19,195 bases of DNA from assembly GCA_019677205.1 (NCBI GenBank), contig JAAMXY010002446.1, positions 1 through 19,195 of the forward strand, in the 5' to 3' direction. Shown in pieces: positions 1 through 9,426 of the stretch (position 1 is the first letter of the stretch; each line of letters opens with the position of its first letter). This stretch comes from Pinguiococcus pyrenoidosus. Lineage: Eukaryota > Sar > Pinguiophyceae > Pinguiochrysidales > Pinguiochrysidaceae. The notes beneath the pieces are model-generated. The model was not told the DNA's origin. It saw nothing but the letters and a program-made list of their open reading frames with translations, and ran no database searches. A program made the translations under genes and the position numbers.

Positions 1-1
1 C

Positions 2-2232
2 CTTGGAGGCGATGAGGAGGAGTCCGAGGACCTCTCCGAGGTGGAGAAGGCGCCGGCGCCCACCTTTCTGGGCCTGCAGGACTCGTCTGACGAGTCCTCC
101 GAGACCTCCGAAGAGATCGATACTAGCCAGCTGGAGCAGGTGCTGCAGCGGGCCAGAGATGCTGAGCAAAAGGAGGCGCAGAAAGAGGAGGAGGAAGAGG
201 AAGAGGAACTTGACGTCCTCCTTGAAAAGCTCGCTGCTGGCGGGGCCAGCGGCTCGACTTCTGCTCCCAGAAGCGCTGTTGACGGGCCATTGGCCGTGGA
301 AGTGCCGAAGCTCAATAGCGCGCTGGAGATGCGGCAGCGATTTGGCGCGCGGAGTCTTCAGGCCGCCGAAGAGGACCCAGCACCACAGCCCCGACGGCGA
401 TGGGGTGGCGCCGCCAGGAGACCGGCTCCCACCTTGCTGCAGCGACGCTTGCTCTTTGGGGCGTACTCTGAGGAATGGCCGCGTCCACCGAGCTTCGTCG
501 GCGGGGGAATCGGCATGGAGCGCCGTGAAGGGGAGGATGGCCGCGACGAGTTCACGTTCAAGTACAGCGATGCCTACAAAGGTTCGTGCTCGCTCCTCGA
601 GCAGGAAGGAAGTGGAGAGGGAAGCACGGTTCGATGATATCTCACTGTCGCCTTCTTTTTCGTGCTTTATTTCCGCCAGCGCTGAACGAGAGTTATCAAG
701 GCATCCTGCAGTCCCATGATCCCAACTCCCTTGCGCTCTTTGTGGGCACTTCGGGAAGCACGCATGCACAAGCTCTGCTGCAGCTAGGCATGATATGTGC
801 GCATACGGCACAGCCCGAGAAAGCTGCTGAATTTGTCCGAAGGTACAGTGTGCGCTCAGCACCTGCATACACCGGCCGCATCGCAGGAGGCCACCGGTCT
901 TCGCTTTTCCTGATCGTATCTTCGATGAACACGGCTTTCCACAGGGCGCTTGCCGTTTTTGAAGCGGCGCAGCTTGAAGCCTTTCGACCTGCGATGTCAC
1001 AGGGGCTGGCTCGGATGCCATACGACGAGGAGGCGAATCGGCCGTTCTTCAACGCGCTCTTTCGGTGCGATTTTTGGATTGCTCTTTTACTCTCTCTCTC
1101 TCTCTCTCTTCTGTTCTGTTTTGGGGGAAAGGGGTGGGGGGCGGGGCTCTTGGTTTGCCCAACGGGCCACAGTCGTTCTGAGCTCATCCGATTTATCTGC
1201 TTCCCCTATATAGACACGCGCAGCTCACTCATATGGCTGCTTGCAGTGGCACGGCTTTGGAGGTATCGTCTCCTCCTTTCCATTGCTGCGAAAGGAGCGG
1301 TGCTGCGGAAAGAGAAGCTTTGACTGATCGCGATGCCGTGTGCCTAGGTCACAAAACTCCTCTTGCAGCTGGATCCGCACAGCGATCCAACGTGTTCTTG
1401 GCTTACCTACGATGTGTATGCGCTGGCGGCAAGAGACAAGCAAGGCCTGCAAGCATTGACTCGCTTGCACCACAGCCCCGCCCGTTTGGACCCATCCGTG
1501 AGTGAGCCGCCTCCTCAATATGCTCCACCGGGGAATGGGCCGGTGCGTTCCGATGGCCCGACCGCTTCCGATCCTGCGGAGCCCGTGGAATCTGGGGACG
1601 AAGTGCCCCCTGATCGCTCAACAACGCGGGATGCCCAAGAGGCCGAGTCGTGGAACGCGACGACGACGCAGGATCTCTTGAACCTCAGCTTCAGCACGGC
1701 ACTGGCGCTGTGGCTATCGGAGAAGCAGGCAGACGCAGTTGGCGCGACAGGTGCGCTTTTGGCGGAAGAGATGTTTGCGGTCAGAAGCCATGCTCACTTG
1801 ATTGCTCACTTGACCTTTATCCACAAGTATTGGCCCTGTGCAAGTTTCCGATCATGGTCAAGCGACTTCTTCAGACGATGCAGATCCAGACGGACGGGCG
1901 TCGATCTGGAAATGGCATGAACGCCGGGCTCCGACACGAGCTGGGCTCCGATGCGGAGGTGTGTGATTAGTGTTCATGGATCTTGTGTTGATCCTCTCCA
2001 GATGCTCAACTCCAGTCGGTCCCGGCTTTGGTAGGTCGGCGACTTCGTCGACTGGCCGTCGATCCTTGAGTGCTCGTTCTTTCGGGAGGCGGAAATGCGA
2101 TGGAGCAGACCTAGCGGTGAAGGCGACAGTGTCTCACCCGATGGAAGCCGTGCCGAGACCTACCGTGCCCCATCTGACCTCGCGAACAAGATCTCGACGT
2201 TGTACTTGGGTACGATGTTCATGCCTTCCATG

Positions 2233-2268
<36 letters not shown>

Positions 2269-3049
2269 CGCGCGCGGTTCTTCCTAAACGCTCATCCTCG
2301 CAAACAACAGATCGACTGGGAAGCGTTTGGAAGGATTTGGTCGAGTTTCAGAAGACCGACGACCTCCTCCTGTTCGCGGCAGGGCGTGTCTCCTGGCTTT
2401 CCCAGCAACGGGCATCCGATGTCGCTAGCGACACGTCCGAGAAGTCTGGCCTCGATCCCTGGCGGATTGAAGAGTTCGCCAGGCTGCAATACTCGAGCAT
2501 CTTCTCGGGTGTCTCCAGGTGTAATCGCGGATCGCGAGCCGCGCATTGGTTGTCATCAGCGCGCAGCCTCAGCCCTACGCTCCCATCCCTGCTCAAGGTA
2601 TCGTGCGTTTGTCCCCGAGGACTTCGCGGACACCTTCGCGAGGCTCCCCAACGAGATGGCCCTGATGAATCCGGAGCTGCTGCACGCGGGAGTCGCACGC
2701 GCAATCGTCCGGCAAAGGCGGCAACAGGTTGGCAGACTTCGCAATGCCGAACGAGAAGGACCTTGCCTGAATCGCTTCTCCTTTAGGGAGTAGCCAACTT
2801 CGATCATGCGCAACTTGCCGCTATGCTTCAGATGCAAGGTATCGTCAGGCCTTCGTAGCTAGGCAGGCGCTCCATGTGTCCAGGGCGATCAACGAAGAAC
2901 CACGATAACGTCTTTCCTGCCTCCGATGCGAACGCGGCTTAGGCTTCGACGGGCTTCGGCAGGGAGATGGAGTTCCGCTCGATCTCAATCGGCCCCTGGC
3001 CCAGCTCCTTTGGCAGTCCCTGCTACCCTGGAACACTCTGGCGAGATGA
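2..3049 (+). CDS. TCF25: TCF25 / RQC1-like ribosome quality control protein (5' partial, 11 exons)
   Basis: Exons: <2-581, 680-842, 945-1064, 1214-1262, 1348-1750, 1828-1958, 2035-2209, 2311-2518, 2598-2727, 2787-2838 and 2943-3049 (TGA). They sum to 2118 nt, giving 705 residues in one open frame. All ten introns are GT-AG, 59-149 nt, and each is needed to hold the frame. Seen: an acidic N-terminal stretch with a Glu run (187-210), then the family hallmark ELNS-LEM-FG (here LNSALEMRQRFG), a basic segment, FTFKYSDAY, the HIDSLLQL-like HAQALLQLG, YDEEANRPFFNALF, GTALE plus LLLQLDPHSDP, the NLSFSTALALWL helix, and near the C-terminus QLLWQSLLPW, which matches the family's FF-SLLP motif. TCF25/Rqc1 is known as a component of the ribosome quality control complex, which helps Listerin/Ltn1 ubiquitinate stalled nascent chains on 60S subunits. 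The start lies upstream of the window. The last three exons are less conserved, so their borders are less certain. One 174-nt part of exon 5 may be an intron (see separate entry). Confidence 0.9.
1090..1109 (+). repeat. (CT)10 microsatellite in TCF25 intron 3
   Basis: Ten perfect CT dinucleotides lie 25 nt inside the 149-nt intron 1065-1213, followed by a G-rich stretch (about 1123-1146). The intron is among the longest of this gene, and the repeat accounts for part of that. It has no coding role. Confidence 0.9.
1498..1671 (+). other. Possible frame-preserving (exitron-like) intron inside TCF25 exon 5
   Basis: The segment starts with GTGAGTGAG, one of the strongest donor sequences in the gene, and ends in GACGACGCAG. 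Both borders fall at phase 0, the length is 174 nt (58 codons), and there is no in-frame stop. It encodes a Pro/Ser/Glu/Asp-rich, low-complexity insert between two conserved blocks. Removing it joins LDPS directly to DLLNLSFSTAL, which restores the spacing remembered for human TCF25. Against it, the acceptor lacks a pyrimidine tract and the segment is as GC-rich as exons. It may be constitutively coding, always spliced or alternatively spliced. An alternative phase-0 acceptor ends at 1641. Confidence 0.45.
2236..2267 (+). repeat. (TG)16 microsatellite in TCF25 intron 7
   Basis: Sixteen perfect TG units, followed at once by a short GC alternation (2268-2277), lie inside the 101-nt intron 2210-2310. 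The alternating purine-pyrimidine tract is about 40 nt long and could adopt Z-DNA. Length polymorphism is likely. Confidence 0.95.
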
Positions 3050-3240
3050 AGGACGATCGGGCTACGCTTCGTAGCGTCGTGCGAAGCTTGGAGCATCACA
3101 CTGATTGGCTGCGTTGCTTTGCTGGCCAATTCCCCCTTGCAACGAAAGTGCCTGGTGAATCGTGTTGGAAGCTGCGAAACGACACGACCCATAGAGGCGA
3201 GCGGAGGCAAGGCGGCCACGGCGGCCATGATAAGCTCAAC

Positions 3241-3310
3241 CATGACGTAGTTCCAACCATGACGTAGTTCCAACCATGACGTAGTTCCAACCATGACGTA
3301 GTTCCAACCA
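3241..3310. repeat. Four perfect tandem 17-bp repeats with TGACGT core
   Basis: The unit CATGACGTAGTTCCAAC occurs without change at 3241, 3258, 3275 and 3292, with a 2-nt remnant after it and a partial match (CAAC) before it. Each unit carries TGACGTAG, an ACGT-core sequence close to the CRE/ATF-type bZIP binding site. The array lies 192 bp after the TCF25 stop and about 670 bp before the golgin start. It could be a tandem operator for a bZIP factor or a plain minisatellite. Four identical copies indicate recent amplification or strong constraint. Confidence 0.85.
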
Positions 3311-3510
3311 AAAGAGAACCGGGCTCCGGATGCATGCCAATTCTGTGGCGCGGCCCTTGTCGCTCTTCGCCACGTCGTTCCCTGTACGCTCTCACCGTGC
3401 CCTTTTCTTGTTCGCACTGCACGGGAAGGCAGCAGCAAAGCCTCGGACATGAATACAGCAAGCCAACATCACCGCATCCTCGTCCGGCCAATCCCTGCTT
3501 CTGCTGAACA

Positions 3511-3552
3511 ACATTTAAAATAAATACCTTGCTGTATATAGATAGTAATATG
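3511..3552 (+). promoter_or_regulatory. AT-rich block with AATAAA and TATATAG
   Basis: AATAAA (3519-3524) and a TATATAG stretch (3535-3541) sit in an otherwise GC-rich region. The first could be a polyadenylation signal for TCF25, which would give a 3' UTR of about 470 nt. The second could be a TATA-like element for the golgin gene 440 bp downstream. Neither role is proven, and both rest on composition only. Confidence 0.25.
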
Positions 3553-3978
3553 AGCAAACGTGCGTCCGATTATAAAACTTCATGAAACGTGCACGCGGGA
3601 ACGATCCAGAAGCTTTTCGATCCTGCACGCCAAATGCACGCGGCAAACGCAAATCAATCCGCTTGGGCCACACGGCGCGCCTGCGACGCCACGAGCAGAA
3701 TTCGTGCCCAGATCCACATCCACCGCGAGAGCAGGAGACCTCTCTCCGTGCTCAGTAGCGCATCTCCGTCCTAGGTTGCCCAAAGGGAGTCGTCGTGGAG
3801 TGCGGAAGACTCCAGCACTGCTTTGCATTCCGTACAGCTTTCTGCTCGCTTTCGTGGCGTTCGCCCTTCTGAGACGTAGAGCTCATTGGTGCGAGGAGGC
3901 AAAGGAGCAAACCGTTGTGCTCTGTGACCCGGATGCCCCCGGAGGCGCTGCGTGGCTTGTGAGCACCGCCGGAGACGG

Positions 3979-6900
3979 ATGGAAGAGGCCAAGGCGGCGG
4001 CCGAGACCCCTCCCCGCAAGCGGAAACTCGCGCATGCCTCTCGCGAAGAGCTCTTGAAGTTCATCAAGGTCCAAGCAGCGAAGCTGCGCATTGCCGAGGA
4101 GGAGTATGGCAAGCTGAAGAAACGACTGGAAGAGCAGGACGCCGCCCCAACTCCCAACGACGGGCAGGAAGACAGCGCCGCCGAGAGCTTGCGGTCCGCC
4201 AATGAGGAGCTCAGCAAGAACATGCGCGAGCTCGTTGGCCGCTACTCCGACTTGCAGCAGAAGCTCCGGGAGATGGAAGAGGCGAAAGGAATAAAGGACG
4301 CGCTGCTCGCGGAAGCGAACTCCAAGCTACGCCACGGAGATGGCGCCGCGGGGCCGGACAACAGAGACCGGGAGATCGCGAATCTGCGAGAAGAGCTCGA
4401 GCAGCAAAGGTCTCTTTCCCGCCAGCTTGGGGAGCAAGTCGGCCTGCGGGCTGGTCCAGACGGGGGCGAAGCGGCGGCCGGCAACGGAGACGACGTGGAA
4501 GTGGCCAGGCTCCGCCAGGAGAATGAGCGCCTGCGAGAGAAGATAGCGGAGCTTGAAACCCTGCCGAAGAAGCTACGGAGCGCCTTTGAGTATATCAAGA
4601 AGGCCAAGCAGCAGATTGGAGCCCAGCAGAAGCGCATCCTGGAGCTTGAGCAGTCAGCGGAAGGCGGGGGGGGGCGGCCCGCCGCCGACGCCTCGCAAGA
4701 GGCTCAGCTGCTGCGGGAGGAAGCCAGTAGCCTCCGTGAATCTTTGGACGTTTCCAAGCAAGAGTATGATACGCTTCTGAAAGAGCACGGGGTCTTGCAA
4801 TCTGTGCATGAAAAGGAGATGCGCGAGCGGAGTGAAGAGATTAGCAAGTTCGAGGAGGCGGCAAGAAGCAGAGATGCAGAAATACGTTCTCTACAGTCCG
4901 CTCTCGACGAAGCGAAGAATGCCGTGGCACAGGCGGAGCGCGACAAGGGTGACGATGCTGCTCAGCAAAGAGCCCATATTGAAGCGCTGGAGGGAGAGCG
5001 GCAAGGCCTCCAGCAGCAGTGCTCGGAACAGCACGGCTCTCTACAACAGAAGGAAACCGAGCTACGGGAGCTCCAAGAAACCCTTGGCCGTAGTGCGCAG
5101 GAACATGAGGATGTCAAGAGCAAGTTCCAGGAGCTTTCTGTGGCGCACGGACAGCTTCAAGAGAGGTTGAACGTGATGGAGACGCAGAACGTCGAAGGGC
5201 AGGAAGCGCAGCAGCGAGTCGAAGAGCTTCGTCTCCGCAGTGCAGAGATGGAGAAACAGTGGGACGTGCTTCGTCAAGAGCTTGAAGACTGTCAGCAAGC
5301 GTTGCTCGCAGCTGGAGAAGAGTACGAGAAGAAGAATGCAGTGCTGACGTCGGAGGCCATCCACGCGAATGACGCGCTTGGCAAGGCAGCGGCAGAAGCA
5401 GAGTCCCTCCGAGCCGTCATCGAAAGCCAAAAGCAGACGCTCTCGCAGCTTTCCTCAGAGCTCCAGAGCAGCAGAGACATGATATCACGGCTGGAGCACG
5501 AGCGTGGCGAGAAGCAGGGCACGTTGGAATCCCTTCGGTCAGAGCTCACCCTGCAGCTTCAAGAGGCCCGGGCGAAAGTCCAGGAGACCGACAAGATGAT
5601 GTCGCAGATGGCTGACGAGCTGGCCACCGCATGCGCAGAGAAGGAGGAGCAGGCGCGCGTCGCTGAGAAGGCGAATGAAGAGCTCGATCAGCAGCGGCAA
5701 GAGATCGAAAAGCTAAGAGGGGAACTGGACTCGCAGCGCGCCTTCGTGGCAAGGGCGCAAGCAGACCTTAGCTCCAAAGGGGAAGGCGCTGCTCAAGCGG
5801 AAGCCAGGATCCGAGATCTTGAGACGCAGTTGCGGGCCGAATCGGAGGCGAAGGCTTCCCTGCAGAAGGAGAGGGAGCGCGTTGAAGAAGAGTGCAAGCA
5901 GCTGCGAGTGGACGCGGAGCAACTCCAAGGAGCGATAAGTCGATTGGAGGAAGCGAAGAGCCAAGCAGATTCTGCAGACGAAGAGCGCGTTCGAGCCCAT
6001 TCCGAGAAGATGTCGGCGATGCAGAAGGAGCTCGAAGAGAAGACGAGGCAGCTCGAGGATATTCAAATCCAGGTTCAGCAGTGCACCAAGGAGATTTGCG
6101 CCTTGAATGAACAGCAAGAGGAGACACGAGCTGAGTTGGTGACCGTCCGCAAGGAAAAGACTGCGGTCGAGGCTGATCTTCGTGCGTCTCAGGAGCAGAC
6201 GCAGCGGGTGACCAAACAGCTGGAGGACATGGACAGCGAACGCTCCAAGGCTCTGCAGGAACGGGAGAGCATGGAAAAACACCACGCAGCTGTTGCAAAT
6301 GACCTACAGAATACTGTCCGTGACTACGAAGACCGAATATCGCAGCTGCAGGCACAAAGCGATGACGCGAGCGCCTTGCAAGCCTCTGTTGCGCAGGCCA
6401 GGGCGGAAGCAGTTGAGGCGAGGCAGGAACTTGCGCAGCTTGCGAGGGACAAAGGCGATGCTGTAGAAAGCAAAGAACGTCTCGCAGAAGAGCTGCGCGT
6501 TGCCCAAGACTCCTTGCAAACGCTCGAAAGCGAGGTGGTGCAGCTCAGAGCCTCCAAGGAGGAGCAAGCCGAGAAGTTCGCCACACTAGGGGAGGCGGCA
6601 AGAGAGCTCGAATCCTTGAAAGAGACCTTGTCCGAGGAGAAGGACGCATTGGAAAGCAAGCTACAAGAGGTCGAGTCCCGCTCCCAGCAGAAGGAAGAGG
6701 AGCTCCAGGCGCTTCGTGCGCGGGTCAATGAGATGAAGGAGCTTTCTCCGAAAGTCGGTGCGCTGGAAGAAGAGCTGTCAACAGCCTCGACCGCCCTTGC
6801 GGAAGCCAAGGCTGCTGGTGAGAGGGTCGCCGAGCAGGTTCAAAAAGCCGAGAAAGACTTGGACGAGGAACGCGTCGCCAACGCTGCGCTCAAGCGGCAG

Positions 6901-9282
6901 CTTGAGGCCCTCGAAGCGACTCAGGAGGATGCACAGTCTGGAGCCAACCAGCTGTCCACGGAAGTGAAACGACTGCAATCCGAGCGAGCGGACTTGGTGG
7001 ACGCTGTCGGCGAGAAGGAGACAAGGATTCAGGGACTGACTGGCGAGAACGAGAAGCTTCAAAGGACATCGGCTGAGTTGCAGAAGCGACACCAGGAGAC
7101 TGCTGCAAGCGTCAAGAAGATGAAGTCGATGCTTGAGAACGCTCTGCGGGATTCCGCTGCGTCGAGGAAGCAGCTCGCAGAGAAGGGCGAATCGGAAAAG
7201 ATGATGCAGAGCCGCATCGCCAGTCTCCTGGAAGACAAGCAGGACCAAAACGAGGCACTCTCCAATTTGGAACGACAGCTTCTGGAAGTGAACGAGGAGA
7301 TTGAAGAGCTGAGGGATAGCCTTCAGCGCACCAAGGCCACCTTGGACGGCAAGGAGAGAGCCTTGGAGGAGGCCGCGCAGGAAGCGCAAAAATCCAACGA
7401 AGAGCTGCTGGTCGCTCAGGAGGAGCTGAGGCGATGCAGGGAAGAGCTTGCGGAAATGAAGGAGCGAGTGACTGGCTCAGAGACGCAAAGCTCGCGCCTG
7501 GAGGAGCTCACGCTGAAGAGCAAGGCAGATGCGCAGGCCTTGGCAGACGCATCGACACAGATCGCGGACCTGCAACGAGGCCTTGTGGAGAGCAGCGAGA
7601 AGATCTCTGTCATGCAAGAGAGGCTGGATGCGGAAGGCAAGAGCAATCAAAGCCTGACTTTCGAGCGCGACGAGCTACTCGCCACCCTCCAAAGTGCGCA
7701 AGCCGAGGTGGAAGCTGTGAAGAAGTCGCTCGCGGATGAGCAAGCGGAGGCTCTGGCGCTGCGAACGCGCTTGAACGAGCAGGCTCATGATGTCGAGGCT
7801 CAGCGATCTGATGCAGACGAGAAAGAGCGCCAGCTCCAGGAGCGGCTGAACAGCTCAGATGGCGAGGCCGCCAAGCTTCGGAGCGAGCTTGACTCCATGA
7901 AGGAGGAGTCCTCTTCGCTCAGGTCCGCTCTCGGGCAGGCTGAAGCGACCGCGCAAGAGCTTCAGAGCGCCGTCTCGGCTCGCGAGAAGCTTCGCGAAGA
8001 GCTGGCGGAGGCGCAGTCCAAGCTGAAGAACGTTCACGGTCTCCTGAAGAAGACCTCCGCAAGTCTCAAGCAAGTTGTAGCCGAGCGCGATAGGATACAA
8101 GCTCAGGCATTGCAGCAGGGCGAGTTCCAGTCGACGAAGGCGGGGGAAATAGAAAAGCAGCTGCAGGAACGCTCCGCTGAGCTGGGAGAAGCGCACGCTT
8201 CGATCGCCCGGCTTGAAGCGGAGCTTTCTGCTCAGCAGGCGGAACGAGGAGAGCTGGAGCGGCTGGAGGAGGAGCTGAACCAGCTTCGTGGCCAACGGGA
8301 TGCTTTCAGCCTTTACAAGAAGCGCGCACACGAGGCCCTCAAAAGAACCGAAAGAGACGCCGCGGAGATGAAGGCGGTGGTCGAGGCGCTGGAGGCACGA
8401 GCGGCCACAGCAGAACGGGGACAGGCTGAGCAGGCTCTTGCCGCGGACGAGTCGCGCGCGAGGACCACGCAGCTCGAGTCCGATCTTGCTGGCGCGTCCC
8501 TTGAGTTGAGTGCCTTGCGCAAGGCGAATGCGGATCTGAGCGCATCCTTGAACAAGAGCGCCGTCGTGGCTCGCGAGGAGCGCGCACAGCTTGCCGAGCT
8601 CGCGCAGATGTCATTGGAGGATATGCTGGCACACAAGGCTCTGCTGCAAGAGAAGCAGGTGGAACACCTGAATGCCATCAACCGCCTCCGCAGCGAGAGC
8701 CAGAGCCGAGCGGCCCTCGCCAGAAAGCTGCTGGCCGAGAAGGAAGCGGAGCTGGAAGCGTTCAGGGGAAAAAGTCCGAGCAATCCACCCGATCCGGGCT
8801 ACAGCAAGTCCATATCGATGGCAGTGCAGAGCGCGCCAGGATCGGGGTCCACGCCTTCCAACCCGGAGAACCAACTTCTCGCCATCGCGCGCTTGCAGGC
8901 AGCGCGAGACGAAGAAATCGCGCGTCTGAGGCAGCAGGTGGGCCGCTTCGCTAGGCAAATAGAGGAGCGAGATGCGAAGATCGAGGAGGGGCGACTCCAA
9001 ATTGCACGCACAGAAGCAGCCTTCCGTGGAAGGATCGATGATCTGCAGCGGCAGCTGCAGCTCTCGAACAGCGCAGACAACCGCGATGCCGCGGATCGCC
9101 TTTTGTATCTTAAGAACACACTGTATCGCTACATGACGTGTGGTGTGCAGAACTACTCCGAGCGCGAGTCGCTCGTTCCAGTCATCAGCACCATCATGCA
9201 GTTCAGCCAGGAAGAATATGACAACGCGGCTCGAGCGGTGACGTCACTGCGGCCTGGCTTGTTCGGCACAGTAGGCATGTAG
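3979..9282 (+). CDS. GRIP-domain coiled-coil golgin (GCC185/GCC2-like)
   Basis: This is an uninterrupted 1767-residue frame with no introns. The start is the ATG at 3979; the frame stays open upstream to a GTG at 3952, but no earlier ATG is in frame. The N-terminus has a basic patch (PPRKRK) and a short helix (REELLKFIKVQAAKL, about residues 21-35) like the conserved N-terminal motif of GCC185. Residues of about 40-1590 are almost continuous heptad coiled coil rich in Glu, Gln, Ala, Lys and Arg. A conserved GCC185-like patch, FSLYKKRAHEALKR, lies near residue 1445. After a Pro/Ser/Gly break (about 1595-1635) a final coil leads to the GRIP domain at about 1706-1755, with LLYLKN (Tyr1710), LVPVISTIMQFS and QEE. 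GRIP domains bind Arl1-family GTPases on the trans-Golgi, the conserved Tyr being critical, and such golgins tether endosome-derived vesicles. The family call is firm; orthology to GCC185 rather than another GRIP golgin is likely but unproven. A run of nine G (4666-4674) is a sequencing-error hotspot, yet the frame continues through it. Confidence 0.93.
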   Translation: MEEAKAAAETPPRKRKLAHASREELLKFIKVQAAKLRIAEEEYGKLKKRLEEQDAAPTPNDGQEDSAAESLRSANEELSKNMRELVGRYSDLQQKLREMEEAKGIKDALLAEANSKLRHGDGAAGPDNRDREIANLREELEQQRSLSRQLGEQVGLRAGPDGGEAAAGNGDDVEVARLRQENERLREKIAELETLPKKLRSAFEYIKKAKQQIGAQQKRILELEQSAEGGGGRPAADASQEAQLLREEASSLRESLDVSKQEYDTLLKEHGVLQSVHEKEMRERSEEISKFEEAARSRDAEIRSLQSALDEAKNAVAQAERDKGDDAAQQRAHIEALEGERQGLQQQCSEQHGSLQQKETELRELQETLGRSAQEHEDVKSKFQELSVAHGQLQERLNVMETQNVEGQEAQQRVEELRLRSAEMEKQWDVLRQELEDCQQALLAAGEEYEKKNAVLTSEAIHANDALGKAAAEAESLRAVIESQKQTLSQLSSELQSSRDMISRLEHERGEKQGTLESLRSELTLQLQEARAKVQETDKMMSQMADELATACAEKEEQARVAEKANEELDQQRQEIEKLRGELDSQRAFVARAQADLSSKGEGAAQAEARIRDLETQLRAESEAKASLQKERERVEEECKQLRVDAEQLQGAISRLEEAKSQADSADEERVRAHSEKMSAMQKELEEKTRQLEDIQIQVQQCTKEICALNEQQEETRAELVTVRKEKTAVEADLRASQEQTQRVTKQLEDMDSERSKALQERESMEKHHAAVANDLQNTVRDYEDRISQLQAQSDDASALQASVAQARAEAVEARQELAQLARDKGDAVESKERLAEELRVAQDSLQTLESEVVQLRASKEEQAEKFATLGEAARELESLKETLSEEKDALESKLQEVESRSQQKEEELQALRARVNEMKELSPKVGALEEELSTASTALAEAKAAGERVAEQVQKAEKDLDEERVANAALKRQLEALEATQEDAQSGANQLSTEVKRLQSERADLVDAVGEKETRIQGLTGENEKLQRTSAELQKRHQETAASVKKMKSMLENALRDSAASRKQLAEKGESEKMMQSRIASLLEDKQDQNEALSNLERQLLEVNEEIEELRDSLQRTKATLDGKERALEEAAQEAQKSNEELLVAQEELRRCREELAEMKERVTGSETQSSRLEELTLKSKADAQALADASTQIADLQRGLVESSEKISVMQERLDAEGKSNQSLTFERDELLATLQSAQAEVEAVKKSLADEQAEALALRTRLNEQAHDVEAQRSDADEKERQLQERLNSSDGEAAKLRSELDSMKEESSSLRSALGQAEATAQELQSAVSAREKLREELAEAQSKLKNVHGLLKKTSASLKQVVAERDRIQAQALQQGEFQSTKAGEIEKQLQERSAELGEAHASIARLEAELSAQQAERGELERLEEELNQLRGQRDAFSLYKKRAHEALKRTERDAAEMKAVVEALEARAATAERGQAEQALAADESRARTTQLESDLAGASLELSALRKANADLSASLNKSAVVAREERAQLAELAQMSLEDMLAHKALLQEKQVEHLNAINRLRSESQSRAALARKLLAEKEAELEAFRGKSPSNPPDPGYSKSISMAVQSAPGSGSTPSNPENQLLAIARLQAARDEEIARLRQQVGRFARQIEERDAKIEEGRLQIARTEAAFRGRIDDLQRQLQLSNSADNRDAADRLLYLKNTLYRYMTCGVQNYSERESLVPVISTIMQFSQEEYDNAARAVTSLRPGLFGTVGM

Positions 9283-9426
9283 TCTGGGGACGCAGGGAAC
9301 GCTGAGTTGCGAAATGCGCTACGCACTGTATTGAATGCTTTGCGGTGCGCACTTCTCACGTGGGAACGGCTAAAGAATGGAAAAAACAAAGCTCGTTGGG
9401 CTGCCTCGCGACAGAATGTCTCGGCA
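9283..9426. other. Short convergent intergenic spacer
   Basis: Only 144 bp separate the golgin stop (+ strand) from the stop of the IQ protein gene (- strand). Both 3' UTRs must fit here or overlap as antisense tails. No AATAAA is present on either strand. The short frame starting at 9377 runs antisense into the IQ gene and shows no sign of being a gene. Confidence 0.7.

Larger units (their letters stand above)
3050..3978. other. TCF25 3' UTR, intergenic DNA and golgin 5' leader; no gene recognised
   Basis: This 929-bp stretch separates two genes on the same strand. Short open frames exist on both strands (for example 3560-4057 +), but none shows a recognisable domain. It holds the 17-bp repeat array at 3241-3310 and an AT-rich block at about 3511-3552. 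The transcript ends of both genes probably lie here, but the sequence does not show exactly where. Confidence 0.6.

Noticed and set aside
696-1187. Minus-strand frame of 163 codons opposite TCF25
   Set aside because: It spans TCF25 exons and introns in antisense and shows no domain.
3241-3310. CRISPR-like array
   Set aside because: The 17-bp units are directly adjacent with no spacers, and the genome is eukaryotic with introns.
3952-3978. Golgin start at the GTG at 3952
   Set aside because: Eukaryotic genes start at ATG almost without exception; the ATG at 3979 follows in frame, and the nine codons before it show no conservation signal.
3560-4057. Plus-strand frame of 165 codons just before the golgin
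   Set aside because: It has no conserved motif, a low-complexity Arg/Pro composition, and runs in a different frame into the golgin N-terminus.
4666-4674. Frameshift at the nine-G run in the golgin
   Set aside because: The same frame continues with heptad coiled coil on both sides, so no shift is needed; the run encodes four Gly.
4242-9000. Many long minus-strand open frames opposite the golgin gene, several over 150 codons
   Set aside because: They are Leu/Ser/Arg-rich complements of the coiled-coil codons, lack domains, and arise because GC-rich third positions remove stops on the other strand.
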